64,000 nucleotides of DNA from Bryobacteraceae bacterium (GTDB lineage: Bacteria > Acidobacteriota > Terriglobia > Bryobacterales > Bryobacteraceae): assembly GCA_025056865.1 (NCBI GenBank), contig JANWVO010000032.1:98222-162221 (forward strand). Direction: 5' to 3'. Positions within the stretch are counted from its first letter, which is position 1, and each line of letters starts with the position of its first letter. Below the pieces are notes generated by a model, which was given only the letters and a program-made list of their open reading frames with translations, searched no databases and had not been told where the DNA came from. Both the position numbers and the translations under genes were made by a program. Of the stretch, positions 20,193 through 28,274 are shown in pieces.

Positions 20193-21164
20193 TCACGAGG
20201 CCAGGTATTCGCGGATCAGGAAGATGTTTTCGGGCGGCGTCTCCAGCGGCAGGCATCCGGTGCCCATCAGGCAGTTGGGCCGCCCCCCGGCAATGGCGAG
20301 GATACGGTCCACCTCGCCGAGGATGGCATGGCGGTCCGTGCAGGCGACAATGCGCGGATCCATGTTGATGCGCACCTGCACATGCGGGTGCGTGGCGCAG
20401 AGGCGGTCGACGAAGCGGCGCTGGTCCGTCTCCACATTGCAGACCACGTATGTTGTTCCCGTGGAGAGCAGATCGTCGAGGATCTTCACCGTGTCGCCGC
20501 CCAGAATGCACGGCGAGGCCGCGCCGGTGATCTCCCGCGTGATTTCCAGCGCGCGCCGCAGCGCGGGCAGCTCGACCTCGCGGAACTGCCGCGGCGAGAT
20601 CAACGGCGGAGCCGCGGCAGATTCGAAGAACGCCGGCCTGAGGCCGGACTCATGCACGGCGCGGAGGAAAACAGCCTGGTTTTCCGCCAGCCGCATCAGC
20701 AGGCGTCGCGTGTCCTCGGGCCTTTCCGCAGTGCTCTCGCAGACGCGCGCGAGGCCGAGCAGGTTGATCGCGATCGAAAACGGCCCGGCCACCGGGATGC
20801 GCACTTCCGCCTCCGGAAGCTCCTTGCGCAGACGCGTGCCCACGCCGATGACCATGGCGATGCGGCCGTCGCGCGCCGGGTCGAATGGAGGGATCTCCAG
20901 AACCTCGTCCAGCGAATGAAACGGCGGCTCGGCCACAGCCGGGATCGAGTCGTCGCCGGCGGGCACGGTGATCCGGGCGCCGTAGGCTTCCGCCTCGAGA
21001 TTGTAGATGTCGATGCCCACGACGATGGGCGTATGACGGTAGGCCAGCCATGCGTTGCGGTGTCCGAGGAACATCTTCTCCGGATCGCGCGAGGCCTCCC
21101 ACGGAGTGCAGCCCGCCCAGCGCGCGGCGTGTTCGTACACGGAAGGGTGGAATGGGATCTTCAT
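20193..21164 (-). CDS. Uroporphyrinogen-decarboxylase-family protein, copy 2
   Basis: A 323-residue member of the URO-D-like superfamily, more compact than its neighbour. Recognisable parts are 'VRIPVAGPFSIAINLLG' (barrel strand and helix), 'ISPRQFREVELPALRRAL' and the terminal 'MGTGCLPLETPPENIFLI', which in this superfamily is the 'GC.lp..tP.eNi' motif. It sits between the first URO-D-like gene and a Tat-type TIM-barrel gene on the same strand, spaced by 15 and 23 nt, suggesting one pathway. The substrate is unknown, and it is not expected to be a haem-pathway enzyme because the HemE N-terminal Arg-rich motif is not seen. Confidence 0.7.
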   Translation of the reverse strand: MKIPFHPSVYEHAARWAGCTPWEASRDPEKMFLGHRNAWLAYRHTPIVVGIDIYNLEAEAYGARITVPAGDDSIPAVAEPPFHSLDEVLEIPPFDPARDGRIAMVIGVGTRLRKELPEAEVRIPVAGPFSIAINLLGLARVCESTAERPEDTRRLLMRLAENQAVFLRAVHESGLRPAFFESAAAPPLISPRQFREVELPALRRALEITREITGAASPCILGGDTVKILDDLLSTGTTYVVCNVETDQRRFVDRLCATHPHVQVRINMDPRIVACTDRHAILGEVDRILAIAGGRPNCLMGTGCLPLETPPENIFLIREYLAS

Positions 21165-21187
21165 CTCCGGTTCCGCCCCCGATTGTT

Positions 21188-22084
21188 TCACAGGCGGGCA
21201 GGGCCGGCGCCGAGGATTTCGCGGACCAGCGCGGCGTTGTCGGCGGCCTGGTCGGAGTGCTTCGGAAACATTCCGATGGCCACGCAGTCGCCGGGCCCGG
21301 CGGCGGCAAATACCTCGCGGAGCGCGGCGAGCCGGTCCCCACGCGTGGCGCAGCGCCTTCCGGCGCCGTATGCCTTGAAAACAATGCACTGCTTTTTTGT
21401 TTTCGACACCCGGGCCAGCATGCGCGCGCGGTCCGGCTCGTAGAAGAATTCGCCCGTCACCGGCCCGCCGGCGAGTTCCAGCGCTTCCTCGTGCGTGCGG
21501 CTGAGGTTGTACAGGCACGCCATGTAGAAGCCGGCAGGCAGCCCGGCGTCCTCGCACCAGTCGATCACTTCCGGGATGTGCGTGGCGAGGCCCGCGCGCA
21601 CGCCCGTGTCGCTGATCCGCTTCAGCCGGGCAGCGATCTCCTCCCGCCGGTGATCCACCCAAAGCCGGTCCGTCTGCGCGCCGTGCAGGCAAATGCCGAT
21701 CGGACGAAGGGCGGCGGCTTCGCGGACGTTGCGCGCGAAGTCGGCCATTTCCGGCGCCGTCTGGGCGATCCACTGGATGCGGCCGCCCTCGTTGCGGTAT
21801 TCGCGCAGGAGCCGGAGGATGTGCCGGTCAGCACGGGACAGCCAGGTGTTGATGCCGGCCCGCTCGCAGGCGGCCAACATCACCTTGACGTTGGCCGCGG
21901 TGAAGTAGTCCATCATTTCCTCGTCCATGGCGCGGCTCTGGTGCGAGTATCCGCTGACCGGGTTGCCGCCCGCGATCAGGCGCGACACCATTGCCTCTCC
22001 GAAGGGAACCAGAGGGACCAGCGGCGGAGCCGGAGCCGTGGCGGCAAGCGGCGAAGCCAGCAGGAAACGGCGGGACATCCTCAT
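21188..22084 (-). CDS. Exported TIM-barrel protein, function unknown
   Basis: A 298-residue protein that starts with 'MRMSRRFLLASPLAATA', a twin-arginine-type signal. The rest looks like a TIM barrel of the aldo/keto- or sugar-isomerase-like kind: 'ANVKVMLAACERAGINTWL', 'IGICLHGAQTDRLW', 'TGVRAGLATHIPEVIDWCED', 'GFYMACLYNLSRTHEEALEL' and 'CVAIGMFPKHSDQAADNA' alternate strands and helices. I do not recognise the exact family. It is the first gene of the minus-strand set that continues into the two URO-D-like genes. The ATG is 6 nt from a TATGCT hexamer. Confidence 0.6.
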   Translation of the reverse strand: MRMSRRFLLASPLAATAPAPPLVPLVPFGEAMVSRLIAGGNPVSGYSHQSRAMDEEMMDYFTAANVKVMLAACERAGINTWLSRADRHILRLLREYRNEGGRIQWIAQTAPEMADFARNVREAAALRPIGICLHGAQTDRLWVDHRREEIAARLKRISDTGVRAGLATHIPEVIDWCEDAGLPAGFYMACLYNLSRTHEEALELAGGPVTGEFFYEPDRARMLARVSKTKKQCIVFKAYGAGRRCATRGDRLAALREVFAAAGPGDCVAIGMFPKHSDQAADNAALVREILGAGPARL

Positions 22085-22090
22085 GAGGCG

Positions 22091-22096
22091 AGCATA
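22091..22096 (-). promoter_or_regulatory. -10 hexamer TATGCT of the TIM-barrel/URO-D gene set
   Basis: TATGCT, then 6 nt, then ATG 22084 on the minus strand; predicted leaderless start of the minus-strand set ending at 18735 or 17737. Confidence 0.45.
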
Positions 22097-22196
22097 GCCG
22101 GGAAAACTGCCGCGCGGAATCCGTTGTTTTTTGTGGAACGGTTGCCGCAGCGCGGCGTCTGAACAAGTGGAAGGGCTCACAGCCCGGGAGGACACG

Positions 22197-22388
22197 GTGA
22201 ACCTCAACGAACGCCTGAAGCTCGAGATGGAGATCCTGGAGCGGATCGACCAGATCCGCAGCCTGGACGACGCGGCGGAGGTGTCCGAAGAGATTGAGCG
22301 CGCCATTCTGGAGCGCGAACTGAAAGAGCTCGAATCGCAGCTTGAAGAGGAGGAGGTGCTGGTGCTGCGCCGCAGGCGCCGCGGCTGA
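22197..22388 (+). CDS. Small charged coiled-coil protein (63 aa)
   Basis: A 63-residue protein with GTG start at 22197 and a strong ribosome site 'GGGAGGA' about 6 nt upstream. Almost the whole chain is heptad-like and highly charged ('LKLEMEILERIDQIRSL', 'EIERAILERELKELESQLE'), ending in an Arg-rich tail, so it should form a helical coiled coil. No family is recognised. A perfect intrinsic terminator lies 45 nt after the stop, so it is an independent transcription unit, well expressed if the signals are used. It may bind RNA or another protein through the basic tail; this is only an inference. Confidence 0.65.
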   Translation: MNLNERLKLEMEILERIDQIRSLDDAAEVSEEIERAILERELKELESQLEEEEVLVLRRRRRG

Positions 22389-22432
22389 AGCGATGCCGGG
22401 CGAAAGCCCGCCGAAGGCTCCTGGAAATATCC

Positions 22433-22467
22433 GCCCAGCCCGCCCTATTGGCGGGCTGGGCTTTTTT
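22433..22467 (+). terminator. Intrinsic terminator of the small coiled-coil gene
   Basis: Perfect 12-bp GC-rich stem (22433-22444 with 22450-22461), 5-nt loop CTATT, then six T residues at 22462-22467. One of the clearest regulatory signals in the window. Confidence 0.93.
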
Positions 22468-22491
22468 GCGCTTCAGCGGCGGGCAGAGAGT

Positions 22492-22507
22492 TTACACGGG
22501 CGTGTAA
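22492..22507. promoter_or_regulatory. 16-bp inverted repeat upstream of the ECF sigma gene
   Basis: TTACACG-GG-CGTGTAA: two perfect 7-bp arms with a 2-bp centre, 40 nt before the sigma-factor ATG. It looks like a protein-binding operator or an autoregulated promoter element; the binding protein is unknown. Confidence 0.5.
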
Positions 22508-22547
22508 TAATCGGCTCAGCGCATCGTATGGCAGGGTGAGGCGCAAC

Positions 22548-23069
22548 ATGAGAACGTCCGCGAGCCCTGCCAGATACGAGACGCCCCCGCCGATGGCGCC
22601 GCCGGACGAATTCGCTGCACTCTACGAGAAGTACGCGGGCATCGTCTACCGGACGGCGCTGCGGATCACCGGCCGGCCCGAAGACGCCGAGGACGCGCTG
22701 CAAACGGTGTTTCTCCGCGTCCTGCGGCAGGGCCCGCGGATCGACGAAGCCATCGCGCCGGACAGCTACTTCCGGCGCGCGGCCGCCAACGCCGCGCTCG
22801 ATGTGCTCCGTGCGCGGAGCCACCGGGCCGAGGCGCAGCTCGACGAGAGCCTGCCGCACCCGGCCGCGGACTCCTCGCCATTCCTCAAAGAGCGCCTCCG
22901 CCGCGCGCTCGCCACGCTCGAGCCGCAGGACGCTGAGCTGTTCGCGCTCCGCTACATCGAAGGCGTTTCCAACACGGAGATTGCGCGCATGTACGGTCTG
23001 GAGCGCTCGACCATCGGGGTGCGGCTGCACCGTATCCGCCGCTGGCTCCAGGAGGAACTCGAGAGATGA
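22548..23069 (+). CDS. ECF-type RNA polymerase sigma factor
   Basis: A 173-residue extracytoplasmic-function sigma factor. Region 2 is 'FAALYEKYAGIVYRTALRI' followed by 'EDAEDALQTVFLRVLR'; region 4 is 'LEPQDAELFALRYIEGVSN', 'TEIARMYGLERSTIGVRLHR'. The ATG at 22548 is preceded at about 6 nt by 'GGTGAGG', a good ribosome site; GTG 22536 is an in-frame alternative. The stop overlaps the start of the next gene (ATGA), which encodes a membrane FecR-type protein with a zinc-binding anti-sigma motif. The pair is therefore likely a sigma/anti-sigma switch controlling the downstream ABC genes. Confidence 0.93.
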   Translation: MRTSASPARYETPPPMAPPDEFAALYEKYAGIVYRTALRITGRPEDAEDALQTVFLRVLRQGPRIDEAIAPDSYFRRAAANAALDVLRARSHRAEAQLDESLPHPAADSSPFLKERLRRALATLEPQDAELFALRYIEGVSNTEIARMYGLERSTIGVRLHRIRRWLQEELER

Positions 23070-25528
23070 AGCGGGAGGGAGACATGCAGGACGACAGGCT
23101 GGAGAAGGCCCTGGAAGCAATGCGGGCCGAGACGGCGCCCGCTGCCGAGGAAGAAGCGGCGCGGGCGCGCGTCTGGGAAAGGTTGATGGCCTCGCCGGAG
23201 GCCCGCTGCGCGGGCTTCCGGGCGATGCTGGAGGCGTACGCGGAAGGCCGGCTGGAGAAGAGCCGGCAGTGGCTGCTCGAGGACCATCTGGGCCGCTGCG
23301 CGCCCTGCCGCCGCGCCTTTGCCGAACTGCGCGGAGCGCCGCGCGCTGCGGCCATACCGGCGGCCCGGGCCACGCTCTGGCAGCGGACCCGCGTGTGGGC
23401 CGTGGCGGCGGGCGTCGCCGCGCTGCTGACCTACGCAGGCCGCGACCGCATGGACCGCTGGCTGGCGCCAGCCGGGCCACGGGCCGTCATCGAGCAGGCC
23501 CGGGGGCCGGTCTATGATGCGCAGGGCCATCCGCTCAAGGCGGGAGCGGCCATCCCCGACCAGGCTCTGGTGCGCACCGCAGCCGGCGGAAGAGCGCTGC
23601 TGCGGCTGGCCGACGGCTCGCGTGTGGAGGTCAACGAACGCACCGAGTTCGCGCTCATCGGAGCCTGGAGCGGCACGACAGTGCGCATGACGCGCGGCGA
23701 CATCTTCGTCGAGGCCGCCAGACAGCGGCGCGGCGCGCTGCGCGTGCAGACCCGCGACGCCGAGGCGCGCGTGCGCGGCACCGTCTTCGCCGTCAGCAGC
23801 GGGCTGAACGGCAGCATGGTCACGGTGCTGGAAGGATCGGTGGAGGTGCGCAACGCGAGCGGCGGAAGGCTGCTCAAACCGGGCGAAATCGCTGCCACGA
23901 ATCCGGCGCTCGAGTCGGCAGACATCCGCCGCACGGTGGCCTGGAGCGCAGAAGCCGAGAAGTACCTTGGCGTGCTGGCGGAGTTCAGCGCGATGGAAAA
24001 GGAGCTGACCCGGCTGACTTCGGCTCCTCCGCGCACGGCCGCTACCGTGCTGGCCGCGCTGCCGCGCGACCCGGTGGTCTACATCGCCGCGCCCAACCTC
24101 GGAGCGGCGATGGAAAGGGCCCTGAGCCTGATGAGCGAGCGGGCGGCGCAGAACACCGCCTTCGCCGAGTGGTGGAACTCGCCGGACATGGCGCTGCTGC
24201 GCGACTCGCTGAGCGATCTGGCGCGGATCTCGCCCATGCTGGGCGAGGAGACCGTGTTCACGGTGTCGCTGATGCCTTCGGGAGCGGCGCCGGTGCTCCT
24301 GGCCCCGGTGAAGCCCGGCCTCGAGCAGGCGCTGGAGGCGCAGTTGCGGCAGATTCGCGCCAGCCGCGGCCATCCCCTCGCCTGGCGCATCGCGGACGGA
24401 AGGCTGACGGTGGCGCCCACGCAGGACCGCCTCGACTGGGCGCTGCGCACGGCAGGCGAGGGCGCGGCGACGCCGTTCGCCCAGGAAATTGCCGCGCACT
24501 ACCAGCGGGGAGCTGGCTGGATGGCGGCCATTCAACCGGGCACGCGCCTGCGGCAGACGACAGGCCAGGAGTTTCCGGTTCGTTTTGTATTTTTCGAGCA
24601 GCGCCGCACCGTGACGGGTGACGAGCAGGAGATGATGCTGCGCTTCACGCCCGGCGCCTCCACGCTGCCAGCCTGGCTGGATTCGACCGGCAATTCCACG
24701 GCGGCCGAGTATTTCTCGAAGCAGGCCAACGTGGTCTTCGCCGGCAGTTCGCGCGAACCGCGGCAGATCTACGACGAGATGGTGGCGCAGATGGGCAAGC
24801 TGCGGCCGGAAGCGGCGCAGCGGCTGGCGGAGATCGAACGCAAGCTGGGCGTCCGTCTGGGCGATGACATCGCCTCCTCGCTTGGCACGGATTTCGCCGT
24901 GGGCATCGAGCAGCCGGCGGTGCCGGTTCCCGTGTGGCTGGCCGTGATGGAAGTGCGGCGGCCGGCGACGCTGGACGGCTCCATCACCAGGCTGGTGGAC
25001 GCGCTCAATCAGGAGTTCGCTGCGCAAGGCGCAGGACAGCGCCTGACGCTGAAGCAGGAGAGCTCCGGCGGGCGCTCCTGGAAGACGCTCACGGCCGAGG
25101 GGTCTGCGGCCAGCGTGACGTGGACCTACCACGGCGGCTTCCTCGTGGCCGGGCCGGACCGCGCCGCGGTGGAGCGCGCCATCGCCACCCGTGAGGGCGG
25201 CCTGACTCTGGTGCAGCAGCCGGCCTTCCGCAGCCTTCTTCCGGCGGCGACCGGCGTGCATCCGGCGGGCTTCCTGTGGGTCAACCTGGGCGACGAGCTG
25301 CGGAAGCTGGCCGCGGGCCTTTCGAATCCCGCCCTCAAGACGATGCTTGAAAACCGCGGCCCGGCGCTGGTCACTCTGGCGAGCGACGGGGAACGGATCC
25401 GCGCCGCGAGCCGTAGTTCCTTTGCGAGCCTGCTGCTCGACGCGATGCTGGCCGGCAGGGCACAATCGGTATCGGGCCCCGCTGCGAAGCAGGCGCGGAA
25501 GGAACGCAATGCCACAGCCCGTCGTTGA
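23066..25528 (+). CDS. FecR-domain membrane protein with anti-sigma zinc motif
   Basis: An 820-residue protein with three recognisable parts. Residues about 55-85 contain 'H74-x3-C78-x2-C81', the zinc motif of ZAS anti-sigma factors. A membrane helix 'VWAVAAGVAALLTYAG' lies near residue 112. Residues about 150-285 form a FecR domain ('GGRALLRLADGSRVEVNE', 'VRMTRGDIFVEA', 'ARVRGTVFAV', 'VTVLEGSVEVRN'). The remaining ~530 residues are periplasmic and of unknown family, with repeated Leu/Ala-rich helices and a DUF3352-like look. It probably holds the ECF sigma factor at the membrane and senses a periplasmic signal. It overlaps the sigma gene by 4 nt and the next gene by 20 nt. Confidence 0.8.
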   Translation: MKREGDMQDDRLEKALEAMRAETAPAAEEEAARARVWERLMASPEARCAGFRAMLEAYAEGRLEKSRQWLLEDHLGRCAPCRRAFAELRGAPRAAAIPAARATLWQRTRVWAVAAGVAALLTYAGRDRMDRWLAPAGPRAVIEQARGPVYDAQGHPLKAGAAIPDQALVRTAAGGRALLRLADGSRVEVNERTEFALIGAWSGTTVRMTRGDIFVEAARQRRGALRVQTRDAEARVRGTVFAVSSGLNGSMVTVLEGSVEVRNASGGRLLKPGEIAATNPALESADIRRTVAWSAEAEKYLGVLAEFSAMEKELTRLTSAPPRTAATVLAALPRDPVVYIAAPNLGAAMERALSLMSERAAQNTAFAEWWNSPDMALLRDSLSDLARISPMLGEETVFTVSLMPSGAAPVLLAPVKPGLEQALEAQLRQIRASRGHPLAWRIADGRLTVAPTQDRLDWALRTAGEGAATPFAQEIAAHYQRGAGWMAAIQPGTRLRQTTGQEFPVRFVFFEQRRTVTGDEQEMMLRFTPGASTLPAWLDSTGNSTAAEYFSKQANVVFAGSSREPRQIYDEMVAQMGKLRPEAAQRLAEIERKLGVRLGDDIASSLGTDFAVGIEQPAVPVPVWLAVMEVRRPATLDGSITRLVDALNQEFAAQGAGQRLTLKQESSGGRSWKTLTAEGSAASVTWTYHGGFLVAGPDRAAVERAIATREGGLTLVQQPAFRSLLPAATGVHPAGFLWVNLGDELRKLAAGLSNPALKTMLENRGPALVTLASDGERIRAASRSSFASLLLDAMLAGRAQSVSGPAAKQARKERNATARR

Positions 25529-26498
25529 GATCGAAGATCTGCACGTAGTTTTGGGGCGGCGGGAGATCCTGCACGGGATCTCCTGCCGCCTTGGCGTTTC
25601 CGGGGCGGGCCGCGCCATCGGCCTGCTGGGTCCGAACGGCGCCGGCAAGTCGACGCTGATCCGCACGCTGCTCGGCTTCCACAGGCCCTCGCGGGGCATG
25701 GCGCGCGTGCTGGGGTTCGACTGCCACCGCCAGCGGCGGCAGGTGCTCGAACGGATCGGCTACATGCCGGAGACAGACTCCTTCGTCGCCTCGATGACCG
25801 GGGTCGAGTTCCTTCGCGTCATGGGGGCCCTGAGCGGGCTGCCCGGGGAGATCGCGCTCGAGAAGGCGCACGAGACGCTCTTCCACGTCGGGCTTGGCGA
25901 GGCGCGGTACCGGACGCTGGGAACGTATTCGCTCGGCATGCGGCAGATGGCGCGGCTGGCGCAGGCCATTGTGCACGGACCAGAGCTGGTGATTCTCGAC
26001 GAGCCCACCAACGGGCTGGATCCTTCCGCGCGGCGCCGCATGCTCGACCTGATCCGTCAGATGAAGGGCGAACACGGCATGAGCGTGATCGTCTGCTCGC
26101 ACCTTCTGGCGGACGTCGAACAGGTGTGCGACGAAGTGGTGATCCTGAAGGACGGCGCCGTGGTGCATCATGCCGACCTCGAAGCGGAGCGGCGCGCGAA
26201 CCGGCGATTCGTGGAGCTGGAGGTGGAGGGCGACGACAGCCGCCTCGGCGAGGCGCTCGAGCAGCGCGGCGCCGCGTGCGTGCGCGAATCGGCCGGACTG
26301 TGGCGCATCGTGCTGCCTGCGGACTTCGACCTGCGCGAGCTTTGGGCGCTCGCGGCGCGGCAGGGTCTGAGCGTGCGCCGACTCACGCAGCGGCGGGACA
26401 CGCTGGAGGAGATTTTCATGAAGGCGATGGGACTGCTGCGGCAGACGCCTGGCGAGGCGGCTGCGGGCGAGGAGGTGCAAGTCCGTGGCGATTTATAG
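25509..26498 (+). CDS. ABC transporter ATP-binding protein 1
   Basis: A 329-residue ABC-2-type ATPase. Walker A is 'GPNGAGKST', the Q-loop region is 'IGYMPETDSF', the signature is a degenerate 'YSLGMRQMARLAQ', Walker B is 'LVILDEPTNGLDP', and the H-loop is 'VIVCSHLLADVEQVC'. The ~100-residue C-terminal extension resembles the regulatory tails of NatA/CcmA-like ATPases that drive ABC-2 exporters. Its start lies inside the end of the FecR gene (20 nt overlap), and it is followed by its own membrane partner. The likely role is ATP hydrolysis for an export system in the same operon. Confidence 0.93.
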   Translation: MPQPVVEIEDLHVVLGRREILHGISCRLGVSGAGRAIGLLGPNGAGKSTLIRTLLGFHRPSRGMARVLGFDCHRQRRQVLERIGYMPETDSFVASMTGVEFLRVMGALSGLPGEIALEKAHETLFHVGLGEARYRTLGTYSLGMRQMARLAQAIVHGPELVILDEPTNGLDPSARRRMLDLIRQMKGEHGMSVIVCSHLLADVEQVCDEVVILKDGAVVHHADLEAERRANRRFVELEVEGDDSRLGEALEQRGAACVRESAGLWRIVLPADFDLRELWALAARQGLSVRRLTQRRDTLEEIFMKAMGLLRQTPGEAAAGEEVQVRGDL

Positions 26499-27345
26499 GC
26501 GCGGCTACCAGCGCTACGACGGCCCGCGCACGTCGCACGCGGAGCGGCTGGCCGTGCTCGCGCGCGACGCCTGGCGGCGCGCCACCGCGCAACGGCTGGT
26601 GGCAGTGCTGCTGGCGGTGAGTTGCATCTGGCCGCTGCTCTGCCTGCTGTTCATCTACGTCGCCAACCATGCCGAGCTGTGGGGCGGGCTGGACCGGAAC
26701 TTCGCCTCGATCCTCGCCGTCGATCATCAGTTCATCCTCACGTTCATGAAAGTGCAGGCGGTGTTCTCCGTGATCCTTGCAGCGCTGGCAGGCCCCGGCC
26801 TCGTCTCGCCGGACCTGGCCAACCAGGGCCTTCCGCTCTACTTCAGCCGGCCGGTCACGCGCGCCGATTATGTGGCCGCTCGCACGGCGGCGCTGGCCGG
26901 GTTGCTCAGCCTGGTCACCTGGGTTCCCGGGCTGGTGCTGTTCGCGGTGCAGGCGTCGATGGCGCAGCCTGGCTGGCTGGCAGCCAACTGGCGGCTTGGC
27001 GCGGGCCTGGTGGCGGGCTTCCTGCTCTGGATTCTGCTGGTGGCGCTGGCAGCGGTGGCCAGCTCGGCGTGGGTGCGCTGGCGGCTGATCGCAGGGGCGC
27101 TCGTGCTCGGGTATTTCTTCGTGCTCTCGGGCATCGGAGCGGTGGTCAACGCCATCTTCCGGGTGGAATGGGGAGACCTGATCAACCCGCTGCGCGCCTC
27201 CTACGGCGTCTGGTGCGCCCTGCTGGGCGCGCCCATGCCCTCCGGGCTCACCCTGCCGATGTCGCTGGGAGCGCTGGCGCTGATGGGCGTGTTGCTCGCG
27301 CTGGTGGTGGAGCGCCGACTGCGCCCGGTGGAGGTGGTCTCGTGA
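26485..27345 (+). CDS. ABC-2-type membrane protein 1
   Basis: A 286-residue membrane protein with six hydrophobic helices, the first after about 40 residues of polar N-terminus. 'GLVSPDLANQGLPLYFSRPV' (about residues 99-118) resembles the ABC-2 permease motif that faces the ATPase ('SPL...RPIsR'). It overlaps the ATPase gene by 14 nt and uses GTG 26485, with 'GGAGG' about 9 nt upstream. It overlaps the next ATPase gene by 4 nt (GTGA). Therefore it is very probably the permease for the ATPase at 25509. Confidence 0.8.
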   Translation: MAIYRRGYQRYDGPRTSHAERLAVLARDAWRRATAQRLVAVLLAVSCIWPLLCLLFIYVANHAELWGGLDRNFASILAVDHQFILTFMKVQAVFSVILAALAGPGLVSPDLANQGLPLYFSRPVTRADYVAARTAALAGLLSLVTWVPGLVLFAVQASMAQPGWLAANWRLGAGLVAGFLLWILLVALAAVASSAWVRWRLIAGALVLGYFFVLSGIGAVVNAIFRVEWGDLINPLRASYGVWCALLGAPMPSGLTLPMSLGALALMGVLLALVVERRLRPVEVVS

Positions 27346-28274
27346 GCGCGCAGGAGATCGTCTTCGAGAACGTTTCGAAGTTCTACGGCGACGTGCTCGG
27401 CGTCAATCGTGTGGACCTGCGCATCGGGCCGGGGCTGACCGCGATCGTCGGCCCGAACGGTTCCGGCAAATCCACGCTCATGAACCTGATGTGCGGGCTG
27501 ATCCAGCCCGACCGCGGCGAGATCCGCGTGCTCGGCATCTCGCCGCGCGACCCCGAGCGGCTGATGCGGATCACCGGCTATGCCACCCAGTTCGACGCCG
27601 CGCCCCGGTGGGCCACGGGTTTCGACTTCGTCGTGTCCGGCCTCCTGCTGTTCGGCTATTCGACGGCGCTGGCCGAGCGGCTGGCGTGGGCGGCGCTGGA
27701 GCGCGTGGGGCTGACCGAGGCCGCCCGCAGAAAAGTGACGTCCTACTCGAAAGGCATGAGGCAGCGCGTGCGTCTGGCCCAGGCGATTGCGCACGACCCG
27801 CAGGTGCTCGTGCTCGATGAACCGCTGAACGGGCTGGACCCGGTAGTGCGGGCCGAAACAATCGCGCTGTTCCGCCAACTGGCTGCCGAGGGCCGCCACA
27901 TCCTCCTGTCCAGCCATGTGCTGCACGAGGTGGACTCCATCAGCGACCGCGTCGTCCTGCTGGCCAACGGCTCCGTCATCGCCGAAGGCAACATCCGCGG
28001 CGTGCGCGAGGAGATCCGCGAGCGTCCCAGCCAGTTCCTGGTGCGGTGCGCGGACCCGGCGCGGCTGGCCGCGCTGCTGTTCGAACGCGCGCCGGTAGCC
28101 GAGGTGCGGGTGCTGGAAGAAGAAGGGGCGCTGCTGGCGCTGACGCGCGACCGCCGCGCCTTCAGCCGCGTGCTCACCGAGCTCGCCGCCGGGGGCGTGG
28201 CCATCGAAACCGTCGTGCCCGCCGATGAGAACGTCCACGCCGTCTACGAATACCTGATTGGAGGCTCGGCATGA
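27342..28274 (+). CDS. ABC transporter ATP-binding protein 2
   Basis: A 310-residue ABC ATPase related to the first. Walker A 'GPNGSGKST', signature 'YSKGMRQRVRLAQ', Walker B 'VLVLDEPLNGLDP', and 'LLSSHVLHEVDSISD' around the H-loop are all visible. GTG 27342 overlaps the preceding stop, and its own stop overlaps the following ATG (ATGA), giving tight coupling to the permease at 28271. Two ATPase/permease pairs in one operon suggest either two exporters or a heteromeric one. Confidence 0.93.
   Translation: MSAQEIVFENVSKFYGDVLGVNRVDLRIGPGLTAIVGPNGSGKSTLMNLMCGLIQPDRGEIRVLGISPRDPERLMRITGYATQFDAAPRWATGFDFVVSGLLLFGYSTALAERLAWAALERVGLTEAARRKVTSYSKGMRQRVRLAQAIAHDPQVLVLDEPLNGLDPVVRAETIALFRQLAAEGRHILLSSHVLHEVDSISDRVVLLANGSVIAEGNIRGVREEIRERPSQFLVRCADPARLAALLFERAPVAEVRVLEEEGALLALTRDRRAFSRVLTELAAGGVAIETVVPADENVHAVYEYLIGGSA

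Noticed and set aside
18735..21164. hemE (haem pathway uroporphyrinogen decarboxylase)
   Set aside because: Both proteins belong to the broader URO-D-like superfamily; the HemE N-terminal active-site pattern is absent.
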